DNA from: Paramylibacter kogurei
GTDB taxonomy: Bacteria; Pseudomonadota; Alphaproteobacteria; Rhodobacterales; Rhodobacteraceae
Length of the DNA stretch: 64,000 bases
Direction: 5' to 3'
Assembly: GCF_002742285.1 (NCBI RefSeq)
Contig: NZ_MDGM01000007.1
Location: forward strand, 62,001 to 126,000
Shown one piece after another: positions 17,858 to 26,738 of this stretch (its first letter is position 1; each line of letters opens with the position of its first letter). The notes under the pieces were generated by a model. The model ran no database searches and was not told the origin of the DNA. It saw only the letters and a list, made by a program, of their open reading frames with translations. A program made the position numbers and the translations under genes.

Positions 17858-18825
17858 ACCGATACGCACGCCAAATCATTCTGCCTGAATTGGGGCAAAC
17901 GGGACAAGACAGTTTGTCCAACTCCCATGTATTGATCATTGGCGCAGGTGGGCTTGGCGTGCCGGTATTGCAATATTTGGTCGGGGCGGGCGTAGGCAAA
18001 ATCACACTGGTTGATCCCGATATTGTGGAGCAATCCAACCTGCATCGTCAAACGCTCTATGGCACTAAATGGATCGGCCAGCCCAAGGTTTTGGCCGCGC
18101 AGAAAATATTGCACGATCTTAACCCCGAATGTGAAATCGATGCTCGACACACAACGCTTGATCCCGCAAATGCCCCTGCGTTGGTTGCATCCGTTGATCT
18201 GGTGCTGGATTGCGCCGATAGCTTTGCCGCATCTTACATCCTGTCAGATATTTGCTTGAACACACAAACCCCATTGATCAGCGCATCCGCACTTGGCCTG
18301 TCTGGATATGTTGGTGGGTTTTGCGCAAGCGCGCCAAGCCTGCGTGCAGTGTTTCCCGATCTGCCAGATAGCGCAGCCAGTTGTGCAACGGCAGGGGTGC
18401 TTGGACCAGTTGTTGGGACATTGGGCGCGATGCAGGCGCAAATGGCGCTATCCGTTTTGTTGAAGTTTGAGCCAAGCCCCCTTGGCCAAATGGTGCAACA
18501 CGATGCAAAATCATTTCGCACCAGCAGTTTTCGATTTGATAATGCCCCTGAGCCAACGGGCGATCATTTCGCATTTGTTGCGCAATCACAATTCACCAAA
18601 GATGACATGATTGTCGAGCTTCGCGACGAGGTTGAATCCCCAACCCCCGCACATCCCGATGCTATTCGATCCAGCGTTGCAGATATTTCACGACTTGCCC
18701 CACCCGCACCCAATCAGCGCGTGGTGATGTGTTGTCGATCTGGGCTGCGATCATGGCAAGCGGCGACAAAATTCAAACAAAAATGGGACGGGCAAATTGT
18801 TGTGGCCGCTCTTGGCGATAACTAA
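17854..18825 (+). CDS. thiF: ThiF/MoeB-type adenylyltransferase with C-terminal rhodanese-like domain
   Basis: E1-like enzyme that adenylates the ThiS C-terminus. The ATP-binding motif IIGAGGLGVPVLQYL is near residue 28, followed by the conserved NLHRQ. The region ASCATAGVLGPVVG holds the usual catalytic cysteine. A shortened rhodanese-like tail (about residues 245-323) carries the active-site loop CCRSGLRS, which could pass sulfur directly to ThiS; its length is below the family norm. The usual zinc CxxC pairs are not obvious. Start 17854 overlaps the thiE stop (ATGA). Confidence 0.88.
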   Translation: MNRYARQIILPELGQTGQDSLSNSHVLIIGAGGLGVPVLQYLVGAGVGKITLVDPDIVEQSNLHRQTLYGTKWIGQPKVLAAQKILHDLNPECEIDARHTTLDPANAPALVASVDLVLDCADSFAASYILSDICLNTQTPLISASALGLSGYVGGFCASAPSLRAVFPDLPDSAASCATAGVLGPVVGTLGAMQAQMALSVLLKFEPSPLGQMVQHDAKSFRTSSFRFDNAPEPTGDHFAFVAQSQFTKDDMIVELRDEVESPTPAHPDAIRSSVADISRLAPPAPNQRVVMCCRSGLRSWQAATKFKQKWDGQIVVAALGDN

Positions 18826-18840
18826 CGCAAAGGAACAGAT

Positions 18841-19779
18841 ATGCGTATTTTAACACTTGCAACACTTGCCATGATGGCAACCCCTGCGATGGCGCAGGAT
18901 AAAATGACATTGCTTTTGGATTGGTTCATCAACCCCGATCACGGCCCGATTATTGTCGCCGAAGAATTGGGATATTTTGCCGATCAAGGCTTGGACGTTG
19001 AAATCATTGCGCCCGCCGATCCATCAGATCCACCAAAGTTGGTTGCCGCTGGCAAGGGTGATTTGGCCGTTTCATACCAACCATCATTGCACCTGCAAGT
19101 GGCCGAAGGTTTGCCGCTAAAACGCGTTGGTACATTGGTTGCGACACCGCTCAATTGTTTGCTGGTTCTGAAAGATGGGCCAATCAAAGAAATTAGCGAC
19201 CTTAAGGGTGGCAAAGTCGGGTTTTCCGTTTCTGGTGTCGAAGAGGCCGTGCTTGGCACGATCTTGAAAAAGAACGGCTTGTCGATGGATGATGTTGAAA
19301 TGGTCAATGTAAATTGGTCTTTGTCACCATCATTGATGTCAAAACAGGTTGATGCAGTTATTGGCGCATATCGTAATTTCGAACTAAACCAGATGGAAAT
19401 TGAAGGCGTCGAGGGTAAATGTTTCTACGTCGAAGAAGAAGGCCTTCCCGCCTATGACGAGCTGATTTACGTTGCTAACAAAGACACAATGGACGTTGAT
19501 AAAATCACCCGTTTCTTGGCCGCCACGGAAAAAGCGACGCAATATATTGTTAACCACCCCGATGAAAGCTGGGACATATTTTCCGCCACATCAAAAGAAT
19601 TGCAAGATGAGCTGAACGCCAAAGCATGGGTTGATACCCTGCCCCGCTTTGCACTTCGCCCAAATGCATTGGATCATGGGCGTTACCATCGCTTTGAAAC
19701 CTTTCTGTTAGAGGCAGGTTTGATCAGCGAGCGTCAATCCATCGACGATTTGGCAATCGATTTGAGCGTTGAAAAATGA
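18841..19779 (+). CDS. thiY: ThiY-type pyrimidine-precursor binding protein
   Basis: Periplasmic receptor of the NMT1/THI5-like family (312 residues) for thiamine pyrimidine precursors such as formylaminopyrimidine. A short signal peptide ends at PAMA. The family's opening LLLDWFINPDHGPIIVAEELGYF and the VSYQPSLHLQVAEGLPL segment are clear. It follows thiF by 15 bases and overlaps tenA by four. It works with thiZ and thiX in the same operon. Confidence 0.87.
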   Translation: MRILTLATLAMMATPAMAQDKMTLLLDWFINPDHGPIIVAEELGYFADQGLDVEIIAPADPSDPPKLVAAGKGDLAVSYQPSLHLQVAEGLPLKRVGTLVATPLNCLLVLKDGPIKEISDLKGGKVGFSVSGVEEAVLGTILKKNGLSMDDVEMVNVNWSLSPSLMSKQVDAVIGAYRNFELNQMEIEGVEGKCFYVEEEGLPAYDELIYVANKDTMDVDKITRFLAATEKATQYIVNHPDESWDIFSATSKELQDELNAKAWVDTLPRFALRPNALDHGRYHRFETFLLEAGLISERQSIDDLAIDLSVEK

Positions 19780-20462
19780 CCAATGCCCCTGATTATGGCC
19801 GTGCGTTCGCAGCATGGCGCAAGGCGAGTGAAACATCATGGCGCGATTACACCCGCCATGATTTTGTCAACGGATTGGGCGATGGTACATTGCCCCGTGC
19901 CAATTTCATCCACTATCTGATTCAAGATTACGTATACTTGATCCACTATTCCCGCGCATGGGCATTGGGCGTGGTTAAGGCTGAAACATTGGATGAAATG
20001 CAGCTTTGTTCGGCAACGGTTGATGCATTGGTGAACGGTGAAATGCAGCTTCATGTTCAAACATGTGCGCGTGATGGCATTTCCGAAGCGCAATTATTTA
20101 GTGCAGCCGAAGAACCCGAAAACATGGCCTATACACGCTATGTCCTAGAAGCGGGATTTTCGGGCGGGTTCCTTGATCTGATGGCTGCACTTGCCCCTTG
20201 TGTTTGGGGGTATGGTGAAATTGGCGCTATCTTGGCCAATGAAGGTTCCAGCGAAACCTACCGCAAATGGATCGACACCTATGCAGGGGATGATTATCAA
20301 ACCGCATGTGTCAATGTTGGCAAATTGTTGGATCAAGCATTGATCGCGCGCCTTGGTGATGATTTCGAAAATTCGCCAAGCTGGCCCGCATTATGTAAGA
20401 AATTCGAAACTGCGACACGCCTTGAAATCGGATTTTGGGACATGGGAATGCGCGGCGCATGA
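19776..20462 (+). CDS. tenA: Aminopyrimidine aminohydrolase / thiaminase II (TenA)
   Basis: Salvage enzyme that hydrolyses aminopyrimidine breakdown products of thiamine to HMP, which ThiD then phosphorylates. 228 residues, all-helical family. Recognisable are FIHYLIQDYVYLIHYSRAWALG and APCVWGYGEIG, where Cys142 is the expected catalytic cysteine, placing it in the cysteine (TenA_C) class. Position between thiY and thiZ ties import to hydrolysis. It overlaps both neighbours. Confidence 0.92.
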   Translation: MTNAPDYGRAFAAWRKASETSWRDYTRHDFVNGLGDGTLPRANFIHYLIQDYVYLIHYSRAWALGVVKAETLDEMQLCSATVDALVNGEMQLHVQTCARDGISEAQLFSAAEEPENMAYTRYVLEAGFSGGFLDLMAALAPCVWGYGEIGAILANEGSSETYRKWIDTYAGDDYQTACVNVGKLLDQALIARLGDDFENSPSWPALCKKFETATRLEIGFWDMGMRGA

Positions 20463-21187
20463 TTGCCGCCCCATCCATAACATTTAGCGGAGCAGCGGAA
20501 TTTTCTGGTGCTCCGCTTTTTGATAACATCACCCTTGAAATCAAAGGTGGTGAATGGACATGCTTGCTTGGCCCATCAGGTGTGGGAAAAACCACAGTGT
20601 TGCGCATTATCGCAGGGCTGGACAGCGCCGTTAATTTTCGCGGTAAAATCATCAGCAGCGATGGGAAAACTCTGCAAAATCGAACGGCTTATATGGCACA
20701 AAACGATCTGTTGTTCCCTTGGCTCACACTTTTGGACAATGTCTGTATTGGTGCGACGTTGCGCGGGGATCACGTGGAAAAAACCCGTGCAATTGAAATG
20801 ATTTCACGTGTGGGCCTGGCTGGTCATGAGGGTAAAAAACCATCACAACTATCAGGTGGTCAACGCCAACGTGGCGCATTGGCGCGTACATTGATGGAGG
20901 ATCGCCCGGTGATCTTGCTCGATGAACCGTTTAGCGCATTGGATGCAAAAACCCGTGCCGATATGCAGGAACTGGCCGCCGAATTATTGACAGATCGCAC
21001 TGTGTTATTGGTGACACATGACCCGGCAGAGGCCGCGCGATTATCGCATCAGGCCATCGTTATGCACAGCACAGGATTGCAACATATCGATATGCCAGCA
21101 ACGCCCCCCGTGCGTGGCATCGACGATCCCCAAACGCTCGCCACCCAAGGCAAGATGTTGAAAATTCTGCGCGAGGGTCCGCAATGA
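20459..21187 (+). CDS. thiZ: ThiZ-type ABC transporter ATP-binding protein
   Basis: ATPase that powers the pyrimidine-precursor importer. Walker A GPSGVGKTTVLR, signature LSGGQRQRGALARTL and Walker B VILLDEPFSALD are all present. Start 20459 (overlapping the tenA stop, ATGA) is chosen over an in-frame ATG eight codons earlier. Similarity to nitrate/taurine-type ATPases is general; the assignment rests on the operon. Confidence 0.87.
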   Translation: MIAAPSITFSGAAEFSGAPLFDNITLEIKGGEWTCLLGPSGVGKTTVLRIIAGLDSAVNFRGKIISSDGKTLQNRTAYMAQNDLLFPWLTLLDNVCIGATLRGDHVEKTRAIEMISRVGLAGHEGKKPSQLSGGQRQRGALARTLMEDRPVILLDEPFSALDAKTRADMQELAAELLTDRTVLLVTHDPAEAARLSHQAIVMHSTGLQHIDMPATPPVRGIDDPQTLATQGKMLKILREGPQ

Positions 21188-21915
21188 ATTGGAAACACGG
21201 GATCATATCCGCGATTGTTTTGATCGCCGTGTGGCAATTGACAGTCACACTGACGGGTGTTGCGTCTTTTATTCTGCCCTCTCCATTGCGTGTGGCAAAT
21301 GCGCTTTGGCACAGCCGCGCATTGATTGCGGAACACGCATGGGTAACGTTGGCAGAGGTGATCCTTGGCCTTATTATCGGGTCAATCCTTGGGATAGTAA
21401 CGGCGATAAATTTAGCGACATCATCCACCGCACGCGCAATTTTACGCCCCATATTGGTGTTTTCACAGGCCATCCCCGTGTTCGCGCTCGCACCACTGCT
21501 TACACTTTGGTTTGGGTATGGCATGGGGTCAAAAATCATTATGGCAGTCATGATTATCTATTTTCCTGTGGCATCAGCCTTTTTCGATGGATTGATGAAA
21601 ACGCCCAGCGGATATTTGGACTTGGCGCAAACAATGGCTGCAACGCAATCGCGCGAGTTGTGGCATATTCGTATGCGTGCAGCGATGCCTTCGCTTGGTT
21701 CTGGGTTGCGCTTGGCCGCGGTTTACGCCCCCATTGGTGCGGTGATCGGTGAATGGGTTGGTGCATCAAAGGGATTGGGATATTTGATGTTGCTGGCCAA
21801 TGGGCGGGTCAAAACCGACCTATTGTTCGCCACATTAATCGTTCTGGCCGTGCTCACCGTATGTTTGCATCTTTGCGTTGATATATTGGCGCGTAGATTG
21901 GCAAAAGATCATTGA
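21184..21915 (+). CDS. thiX: ThiX-type ABC transporter permease
   Basis: Membrane permease of 243 residues with about six hydrophobic segments and the EAA-like cytoplasmic loop near GYLDLAQTMAATQSRELWHIRMRAA (split over two turns). It completes the ThiXYZ importer and ends the riboswitch operon. It overlaps thiZ by four bases. A 116-base gap without a strong terminator separates it from the next transporter. Confidence 0.87.
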   Translation: MNWKHGIISAIVLIAVWQLTVTLTGVASFILPSPLRVANALWHSRALIAEHAWVTLAEVILGLIIGSILGIVTAINLATSSTARAILRPILVFSQAIPVFALAPLLTLWFGYGMGSKIIMAVMIIYFPVASAFFDGLMKTPSGYLDLAQTMAATQSRELWHIRMRAAMPSLGSGLRLAAVYAPIGAVIGEWVGASKGLGYLMLLANGRVKTDLLFATLIVLAVLTVCLHLCVDILARRLAKDH

Positions 21916-22031
21916 GCATGGGCAAAGTCATAGATTAGCAACGCCCATTGCGTTTTTCATCTTGATTTATCCGTCGAATAATTGTCCGATAGTTTACCCA
22001 CATCGCCACCAACCCAAGGCAATTTACGACG

Positions 22032-22916
22032 ATGAGCAAAAATCAAACCCACAATCGTTGGCGCCAGTCAGAGGCCGCACAGGGTTTATTTTTAATCAGT
22101 CCAACATTTATTTTCTGCACAGTTTTGCTGGCGATTCCGCTTGGTCTTGTGCTCGCGTTGAGTTTTTGGACACAAAATTATCTGGAACTTGATAAAACCC
22201 TGACCCTTGCGAATTATCAAACCGCTTGGGGCGAGGAGATTTATCAAACCCTGATGGGGCGGTCATTGAAAATTTCGGCCTGCGTGACAATCCTGACGGT
22301 TTTATTGGCCTATCCCGTGGCCTATTTCGTGTCGTTTCACATCAAACCAAAACACAAGGCGATGTGGATTTTCCTGATCACCATACCTTTTTGGACAAGC
22401 TATCTGATGCGGATTTTCCTGTGGAAAGTTATCCTTGGGTATAATGGCGTGGTAAACGGATCGCTGATTGGTGCGGGATTGATTGAAAAACCGCTAAGCT
22501 TTATTTTGTATAATCAAAATGCGGTTGTGCTGACCCTTGGACATGCTTGGTTGCCTTTCGCAATCCTTCCCATTTTCGTGGCACTTGAAAAAATCGATCA
22601 TTCACTGCTTGAGGCTGCCCAAGATTTAGGCGAAGGCCCCATCCGCCGATTTTTGCGTGTCACGCTACCCTTATCCATGCCAGGTGTATTGGCAGCGACG
22701 GTTATCGTATTCATCCCTACCATTGGTGATTACGTCACGCCGCGTTTGGTGGGTGGACCCAATGGTTTGATGATTTCAAACATGATTGAATTACAGTTCA
22801 AAAAGGCAAACAATGCCCCGCTTGGTGCGGCTCTTGCCGTGTCTGCGATGGTAATTGTGAGTGTGATTTCGTTGATCTTTGTCTGGCTCAATCGCAAATA
22901 TTTAAAGGCGCGGTGA
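22032..22916 (+). CDS. Polyamine-type ABC transporter permease (PotB-like)
   Basis: First membrane subunit of a spermidine/putrescine-type importer, 294 residues with six predicted transmembrane segments. The characteristic PFWTSYLMRIFLWKVIL stretch and the EAA loop EAAQDLGEGPIRRFLRVTLP are present, as is the IPTIGDYVTPRLVGGP motif of PotB proteins. The second permease starts one base after its stop. The substrate (polyamine or a related cation) is inferred from family. Confidence 0.87.
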   Translation: MSKNQTHNRWRQSEAAQGLFLISPTFIFCTVLLAIPLGLVLALSFWTQNYLELDKTLTLANYQTAWGEEIYQTLMGRSLKISACVTILTVLLAYPVAYFVSFHIKPKHKAMWIFLITIPFWTSYLMRIFLWKVILGYNGVVNGSLIGAGLIEKPLSFILYNQNAVVLTLGHAWLPFAILPIFVALEKIDHSLLEAAQDLGEGPIRRFLRVTLPLSMPGVLAATVIVFIPTIGDYVTPRLVGGPNGLMISNMIELQFKKANNAPLGAALAVSAMVIVSVISLIFVWLNRKYLKAR

Positions 22917-22917
22917 T

Positions 22918-23730
22918 ATGTTGAAATCTATTACCCCACTTAAAATATATATCCTGTTCTTTTTGGTGTTTTTATACGCTCCTGCGATCCTGTTACCGAT
23001 TTTTGCGTTTAACGATAGCGCGATTGTTGCGTTTCCGCTCAAGGGTTTCACAACCGAATGGTTCGGCGTTCTCTGGGAAACAGAGGCGTTACATTCAGCG
23101 GCAAAAAACAGCTTTATCATTGCGATCACCACGGCAATTTTATCAACCCTGCTTGGCATGTTGGCCGCACGTGCGAATGCGCGATATAAATTTCCCATGC
23201 AACGCCCAATGATGGGGTTGATCATGTTGCCGATGGTGTTGCCCGAAATTATCGTGGGTGTTTCGTTGTTGGTGGTGATATTGCAGCTTGGCTTTGATCT
23301 ATCACTTTGGACCATCATTTTGGGGCATGTTTTGATCTGCACCCCGTTTTGCATTGCAATTCTTTCATCCGCATTCATGAATTTGGATCAAAGCTTGGAA
23401 GAAGCATCATTTGATCTTGGACAAACGCGGCTTGCCACGTTTTGGCTGATCACTGTCCCATTGGTGATGCCCGGTCTTATTTCCAGCCTGTTGATTTCAT
23501 TCACCATATCACTGGATGAATTTATCATCGCATTTTTCCTTGCGGGTACGGAACCAACGCTGCCCGTTTACATCTGGGGTCAGTTGCGCTTCCCGCAACG
23601 TCTACCCAGCCTAATGGCGCTTGGCACTTTGTTGCTCGCGGTGTCATTGGTGTTACTTATTTTGGCCGAATATTTCCGCCGTCGCGGCGCACGTAAAACC
23701 GGCACGACCGATACCGGAGGTTTCTTATGA
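22918..23730 (+). CDS. Polyamine-type ABC transporter permease (PotC-like)
   Basis: Second membrane subunit, 270 residues with six hydrophobic segments. The EAA loop is EEASFDLGQTRLATFWLIT, and SFTISLDEFIIAFFLAG is the usual PotC motif. It overlaps the ATPase gene by four bases. Confidence 0.87.
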   Translation: MLKSITPLKIYILFFLVFLYAPAILLPIFAFNDSAIVAFPLKGFTTEWFGVLWETEALHSAAKNSFIIAITTAILSTLLGMLAARANARYKFPMQRPMMGLIMLPMVLPEIIVGVSLLVVILQLGFDLSLWTIILGHVLICTPFCIAILSSAFMNLDQSLEEASFDLGQTRLATFWLITVPLVMPGLISSLLISFTISLDEFIIAFFLAGTEPTLPVYIWGQLRFPQRLPSLMALGTLLLAVSLVLLILAEYFRRRGARKTGTTDTGGFL

Positions 23731-24809
23731 GCGAACCCATTATTCGCCTAAATAACATCGATAAATTTTACGGCGACTTTCAGGCGCTTTATGACGTAAG
23801 CGTCGATATCAAACGCGGCGAGTTTTTCTCGCTGCTTGGTCCATCTGGTTGTGGCAAGACAACTTTGTTGCGCACCATCGCAGGGTTTGAACACCCGAGT
23901 AATGGCGAAGTGTTTATCGATGGAAAATCCATGCGCGGTGTGCCCGCGAATGAACGCCCCACAAATATGGTTTTTCAAAGCTATGCAATTTTCCCCCATA
24001 TGAGCGTTGCGGAAAATGTCGCCTATGGGCTAAAGGCGCGCAAAACACCCAAGGCAGAAATTAAAACACAGGTTGCCCAAGCCTTGGAAATGGTTGGGCT
24101 GGGTGGATATGGTGCGCGTGCATCACATGCCCTGTCAGGTGGGCAACGCCAGCGTGTGGCGCTGGCGCGTGCGCTGGTCCTTAAACCCAAGGTTTTGTTG
24201 TTGGATGAACCGCTATCGGCGCTGGATAAAAAGCTGCGCGAACAAATGCAATCCGAATTGCGCAATTTACAACGTGCGGTTGGGATTACATTTATATTGG
24301 TAACACATGATCAGGAAGAGGCGTTAACAATGTCAGATCGGATCGCTGTGATTAATGATGGGCGCATTGCACAATTGGCAACACCCCACGATTTGTATCA
24401 ACGCCCAATAAACCGATCTGTGGCGGATTTCATCGGGGTGATGAATTTTCTGAATGCAGGTGCAATCAATGAAACCAGCAAAGGGTATGAAACATCCGTG
24501 GCTGGTTTGGGAAAGGTTATCGTTCCAAAGGCGCAAGCGCCCGATGGGATTGCTGGGAATATAACGGTTGGTATCCGGCCCGAAATGCTCACCATTTTGA
24601 TTGGTGATGAAAAAGCGGAACGTGAAACCAAGGCCAAAGTGTCCGAAGTTTTCTACTACGGCGACATGACATATTATGATGTCATGCTTGATGGGGTGGA
24701 TACGCCAGTGACCATTTCCATGCGCAACACCGCAGGGCGCGGCGTGCTGGGCGTGGGTGATACCGCACGTGTTGGCTGGGGGGCGGAATCGATCTTGTTG
24801 CTAAAATAA
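23727..24809 (+). CDS. Polyamine-type ABC transporter ATP-binding protein (PotA-like)
   Basis: ATPase of 360 residues. Walker A GPSGCGKTTLLR, signature LSGGQRQRVALARAL, Walker B VLLLDEPLSALD, and a C-terminal TOBE-type regulatory domain (from about residue 275). It completes the permease-ATPase set; the binding protein gene lies convergently just behind it. Confidence 0.9.
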   Translation: MSEPIIRLNNIDKFYGDFQALYDVSVDIKRGEFFSLLGPSGCGKTTLLRTIAGFEHPSNGEVFIDGKSMRGVPANERPTNMVFQSYAIFPHMSVAENVAYGLKARKTPKAEIKTQVAQALEMVGLGGYGARASHALSGGQRQRVALARALVLKPKVLLLDEPLSALDKKLREQMQSELRNLQRAVGITFILVTHDQEEALTMSDRIAVINDGRIAQLATPHDLYQRPINRSVADFIGVMNFLNAGAINETSKGYETSVAGLGKVIVPKAQAPDGIAGNITVGIRPEMLTILIGDEKAERETKAKVSEVFYYGDMTYYDVMLDGVDTPVTISMRNTAGRGVLGVGDTARVGWGAESILLLK

Positions 24810-24831
24810 AGGGCGCATAACGCGCCCCTTA
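24808..24831. terminator. Bidirectional terminator between convergent transporter genes
   Basis: GGGCGC-ATAAC-GCGCCC is a six-pair GC stem, with T-rich sequence on one side and A-rich on the other, so it can serve both the ATPase gene and the convergent binding-protein gene. Confidence 0.75.
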
Positions 24832-24852
24832 AATTCAATGTATTTGCTTGGT

Positions 24853-25902
24853 TTAAAAACCAGCTTTGATCTTTTCAAACTCAGCAACCATTTTTTCGCG
24901 CAATGCTTGATCCATTGGGATTTGCGCCAACACAGGCACATCTACTGGGCCAAGACCCATTTCGTCCAGCAACTCGCCACCCAATGCCGCCATCGCGGTG
25001 GCGTTACCATTGCCATAGCCCCATTCATTCACGATATATTCAGCGGCCGATGGGTCCATCCATGCGTTGAGGAAATCATAAACTTTGTCTTCGCTGTTTT
25101 CACCGTTTTTCAGGTTCACATAACCACAAAACCACGATGACGATCCCTCTTTCGTGGAACGGTTCGCCGCGACAGCAATATCTTCGGCCTGAAGCGAAGT
25201 CGGTGTTTCATTCCATGCCCAAGATACGATCACTTCGCCACTGGTCAACAATTGCGCAAGCTCTGCGCCATCGGCCCAATAGGCACGCACATTTTGATGT
25301 GCCTGGCGCAACCAATCGGATGCACGCTTGAAATCATCGTCCGTCGCCTTTGACCAATCGGTCGTACCCGTCGCCAAATAGCCCAGCGCATAGGCATCAT
25401 CCACATTATCAGGGATCGCAGTGCGCCCTGCATATTCTGGATCAAGGAACACTTCCAACGTGTTCATTTTGGCTTCGTCAACCATATCCGTGCGATATGT
25501 TAACGCTGTTGTTCCCCAATCAGCAGGCAAGAAATAATAAGAACCGTCGAATTTAAACGCTTCTTTCATATCTGCGTTCACTTCGTCCCAGCGTTCAATT
25601 TTGGAAATATCCAGCGGTTCGATCAAATCTGCAGCCAGCCATTTTTCCACGGATTGGCTACAGGGGTGGGAAACATCCGCCTTAAACCCTGCGCGTAACT
25701 TTTGAAATGCTTCTTCTTCTTCGCCAAAGAATGTGAATGTCGGGCTATCGCCATGTTTGTCGATATAGGTTTGGAAGAATCCGGTATCTTCGTAACCTGA
25801 CCAATCAAAAACAATAAGCTCTTTATCTGCCGCGTTGGCAGCAATTGCACTGGCCACAATCGTTGTTGTGCCCAGAAACAATTTACGCAGTGAATGTTTC
25901 AT
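24853..25902 (-). CDS. Polyamine-type periplasmic binding protein (PotD/PotF-like)
   Basis: Receptor of 349 residues with a Sec signal peptide ending near AIAANA. LIVFDWSGYED and the later PADWGTTALTYRTD and VSWAWNETP motifs match spermidine/putrescine-type binding proteins. AGGGAGA precedes the ATG at 25902. It is transcribed towards the permease-ATPase genes instead of with them, an unusual split of one transporter into two facing units, which would allow separate control of receptor level. Confidence 0.87.
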   Translation of the reverse strand: MKHSLRKLFLGTTTIVASAIAANAADKELIVFDWSGYEDTGFFQTYIDKHGDSPTFTFFGEEEEAFQKLRAGFKADVSHPCSQSVEKWLAADLIEPLDISKIERWDEVNADMKEAFKFDGSYYFLPADWGTTALTYRTDMVDEAKMNTLEVFLDPEYAGRTAIPDNVDDAYALGYLATGTTDWSKATDDDFKRASDWLRQAHQNVRAYWADGAELAQLLTSGEVIVSWAWNETPTSLQAEDIAVAANRSTKEGSSSWFCGYVNLKNGENSEDKVYDFLNAWMDPSAAEYIVNEWGYGNGNATAMAALGGELLDEMGLGPVDVPVLAQIPMDQALREKMVAEFEKIKAGF

Positions 25903-25991
25903 GTTTTCTCCCTGAAAATACATTGCCTAGGACCGATAGATTAACCGTATATCGCACCTAAGCAAAGCATTGTTTCATGGGATGCGCGATG

Positions 25992-26738
25992 TCAAATCTT
26001 ATCCAATGCTTTATCAAGCCAACGCAAAAAACCGGTGGGTTCTGATGCGACAGGCGCCAATAATGGGGCCAGAATATCAATTTCTTTGCCCGTATCCTTG
26101 GGGCGTGGTGGCAGATATTTATTGACGGGCTTTGTGCCCATCTCTGGCATCAAATCAAACCCGCCGCGATCAGCGACCAGTTTGCTTACATCACTTTCCA
26201 CATCACCCAAATCGCCAAAATGACGTGCACCTGCTGGGCATGTTCGCACACATGCAGGCTGGCGGTCTTCTTCGGGTAGATTTTCATTGTAAATGCGATC
26301 AACACACAGTGTGCATTTTTTCATAACACCTGCGGCCTGATCCAATTCACGTGCACCATATGGGCATGCCCATGCACATAAACCACAACCGATACAGGCA
26401 TCTTCGTTCACCAAAACAATGCCATCATCGCTGCGCTTGTAACTCGCTCCAGTTGGGCACACCGTGACACATGGTGCATCTTCACAGTGAAGGCAAGATT
26501 TTGGAAAATGGAATGTTTGTGCGGCACCCGTTTCAGGTTGAACTTCGTAAGTATGGACACGGTTTAAAAACGTACCAGACGGTTCTGCGCCATATGCGTC
26601 TTGGTCGGATAACGGCACGCCATAATTTTGCGTGTTCCACCCCTTACAAGACACCACACAGGCATGACAGCCAACGCATGTATCCAAATCAATCACCAAT
26701 CCCATTTTACGGGTAGTTTCGTTTGGCAATTCAGTCAT
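25992..26738 (-). CDS. soeB: Four-cluster ferredoxin subunit of a DMSO-reductase-family enzyme (SoeB-like)
   Basis: Iron-sulfur electron-transfer subunit of 248 residues. Four cysteine groups are visible: CVGCHACVVSC (residues 21-31), CLHCEDAPCVTVC, CIGCGLCAWAC and CTLCVDR with CVRTC, giving four [4Fe-4S] clusters. Start 26738 overlaps the molybdoprotein stop (ATGA) and has an AGGTTGG-like site. It should pass electrons from the molybdenum subunit to a membrane quinone reductase subunit, but no NrfD/DmsC-type anchor gene follows. Confidence 0.85.
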   Translation of the reverse strand: MTELPNETTRKMGLVIDLDTCVGCHACVVSCKGWNTQNYGVPLSDQDAYGAEPSGTFLNRVHTYEVQPETGAAQTFHFPKSCLHCEDAPCVTVCPTGASYKRSDDGIVLVNEDACIGCGLCAWACPYGARELDQAAGVMKKCTLCVDRIYNENLPEEDRQPACVRTCPAGARHFGDLGDVESDVSKLVADRGGFDLMPEMGTKPVNKYLPPRPKDTGKEIDILAPLLAPVASEPTGFLRWLDKALDKI

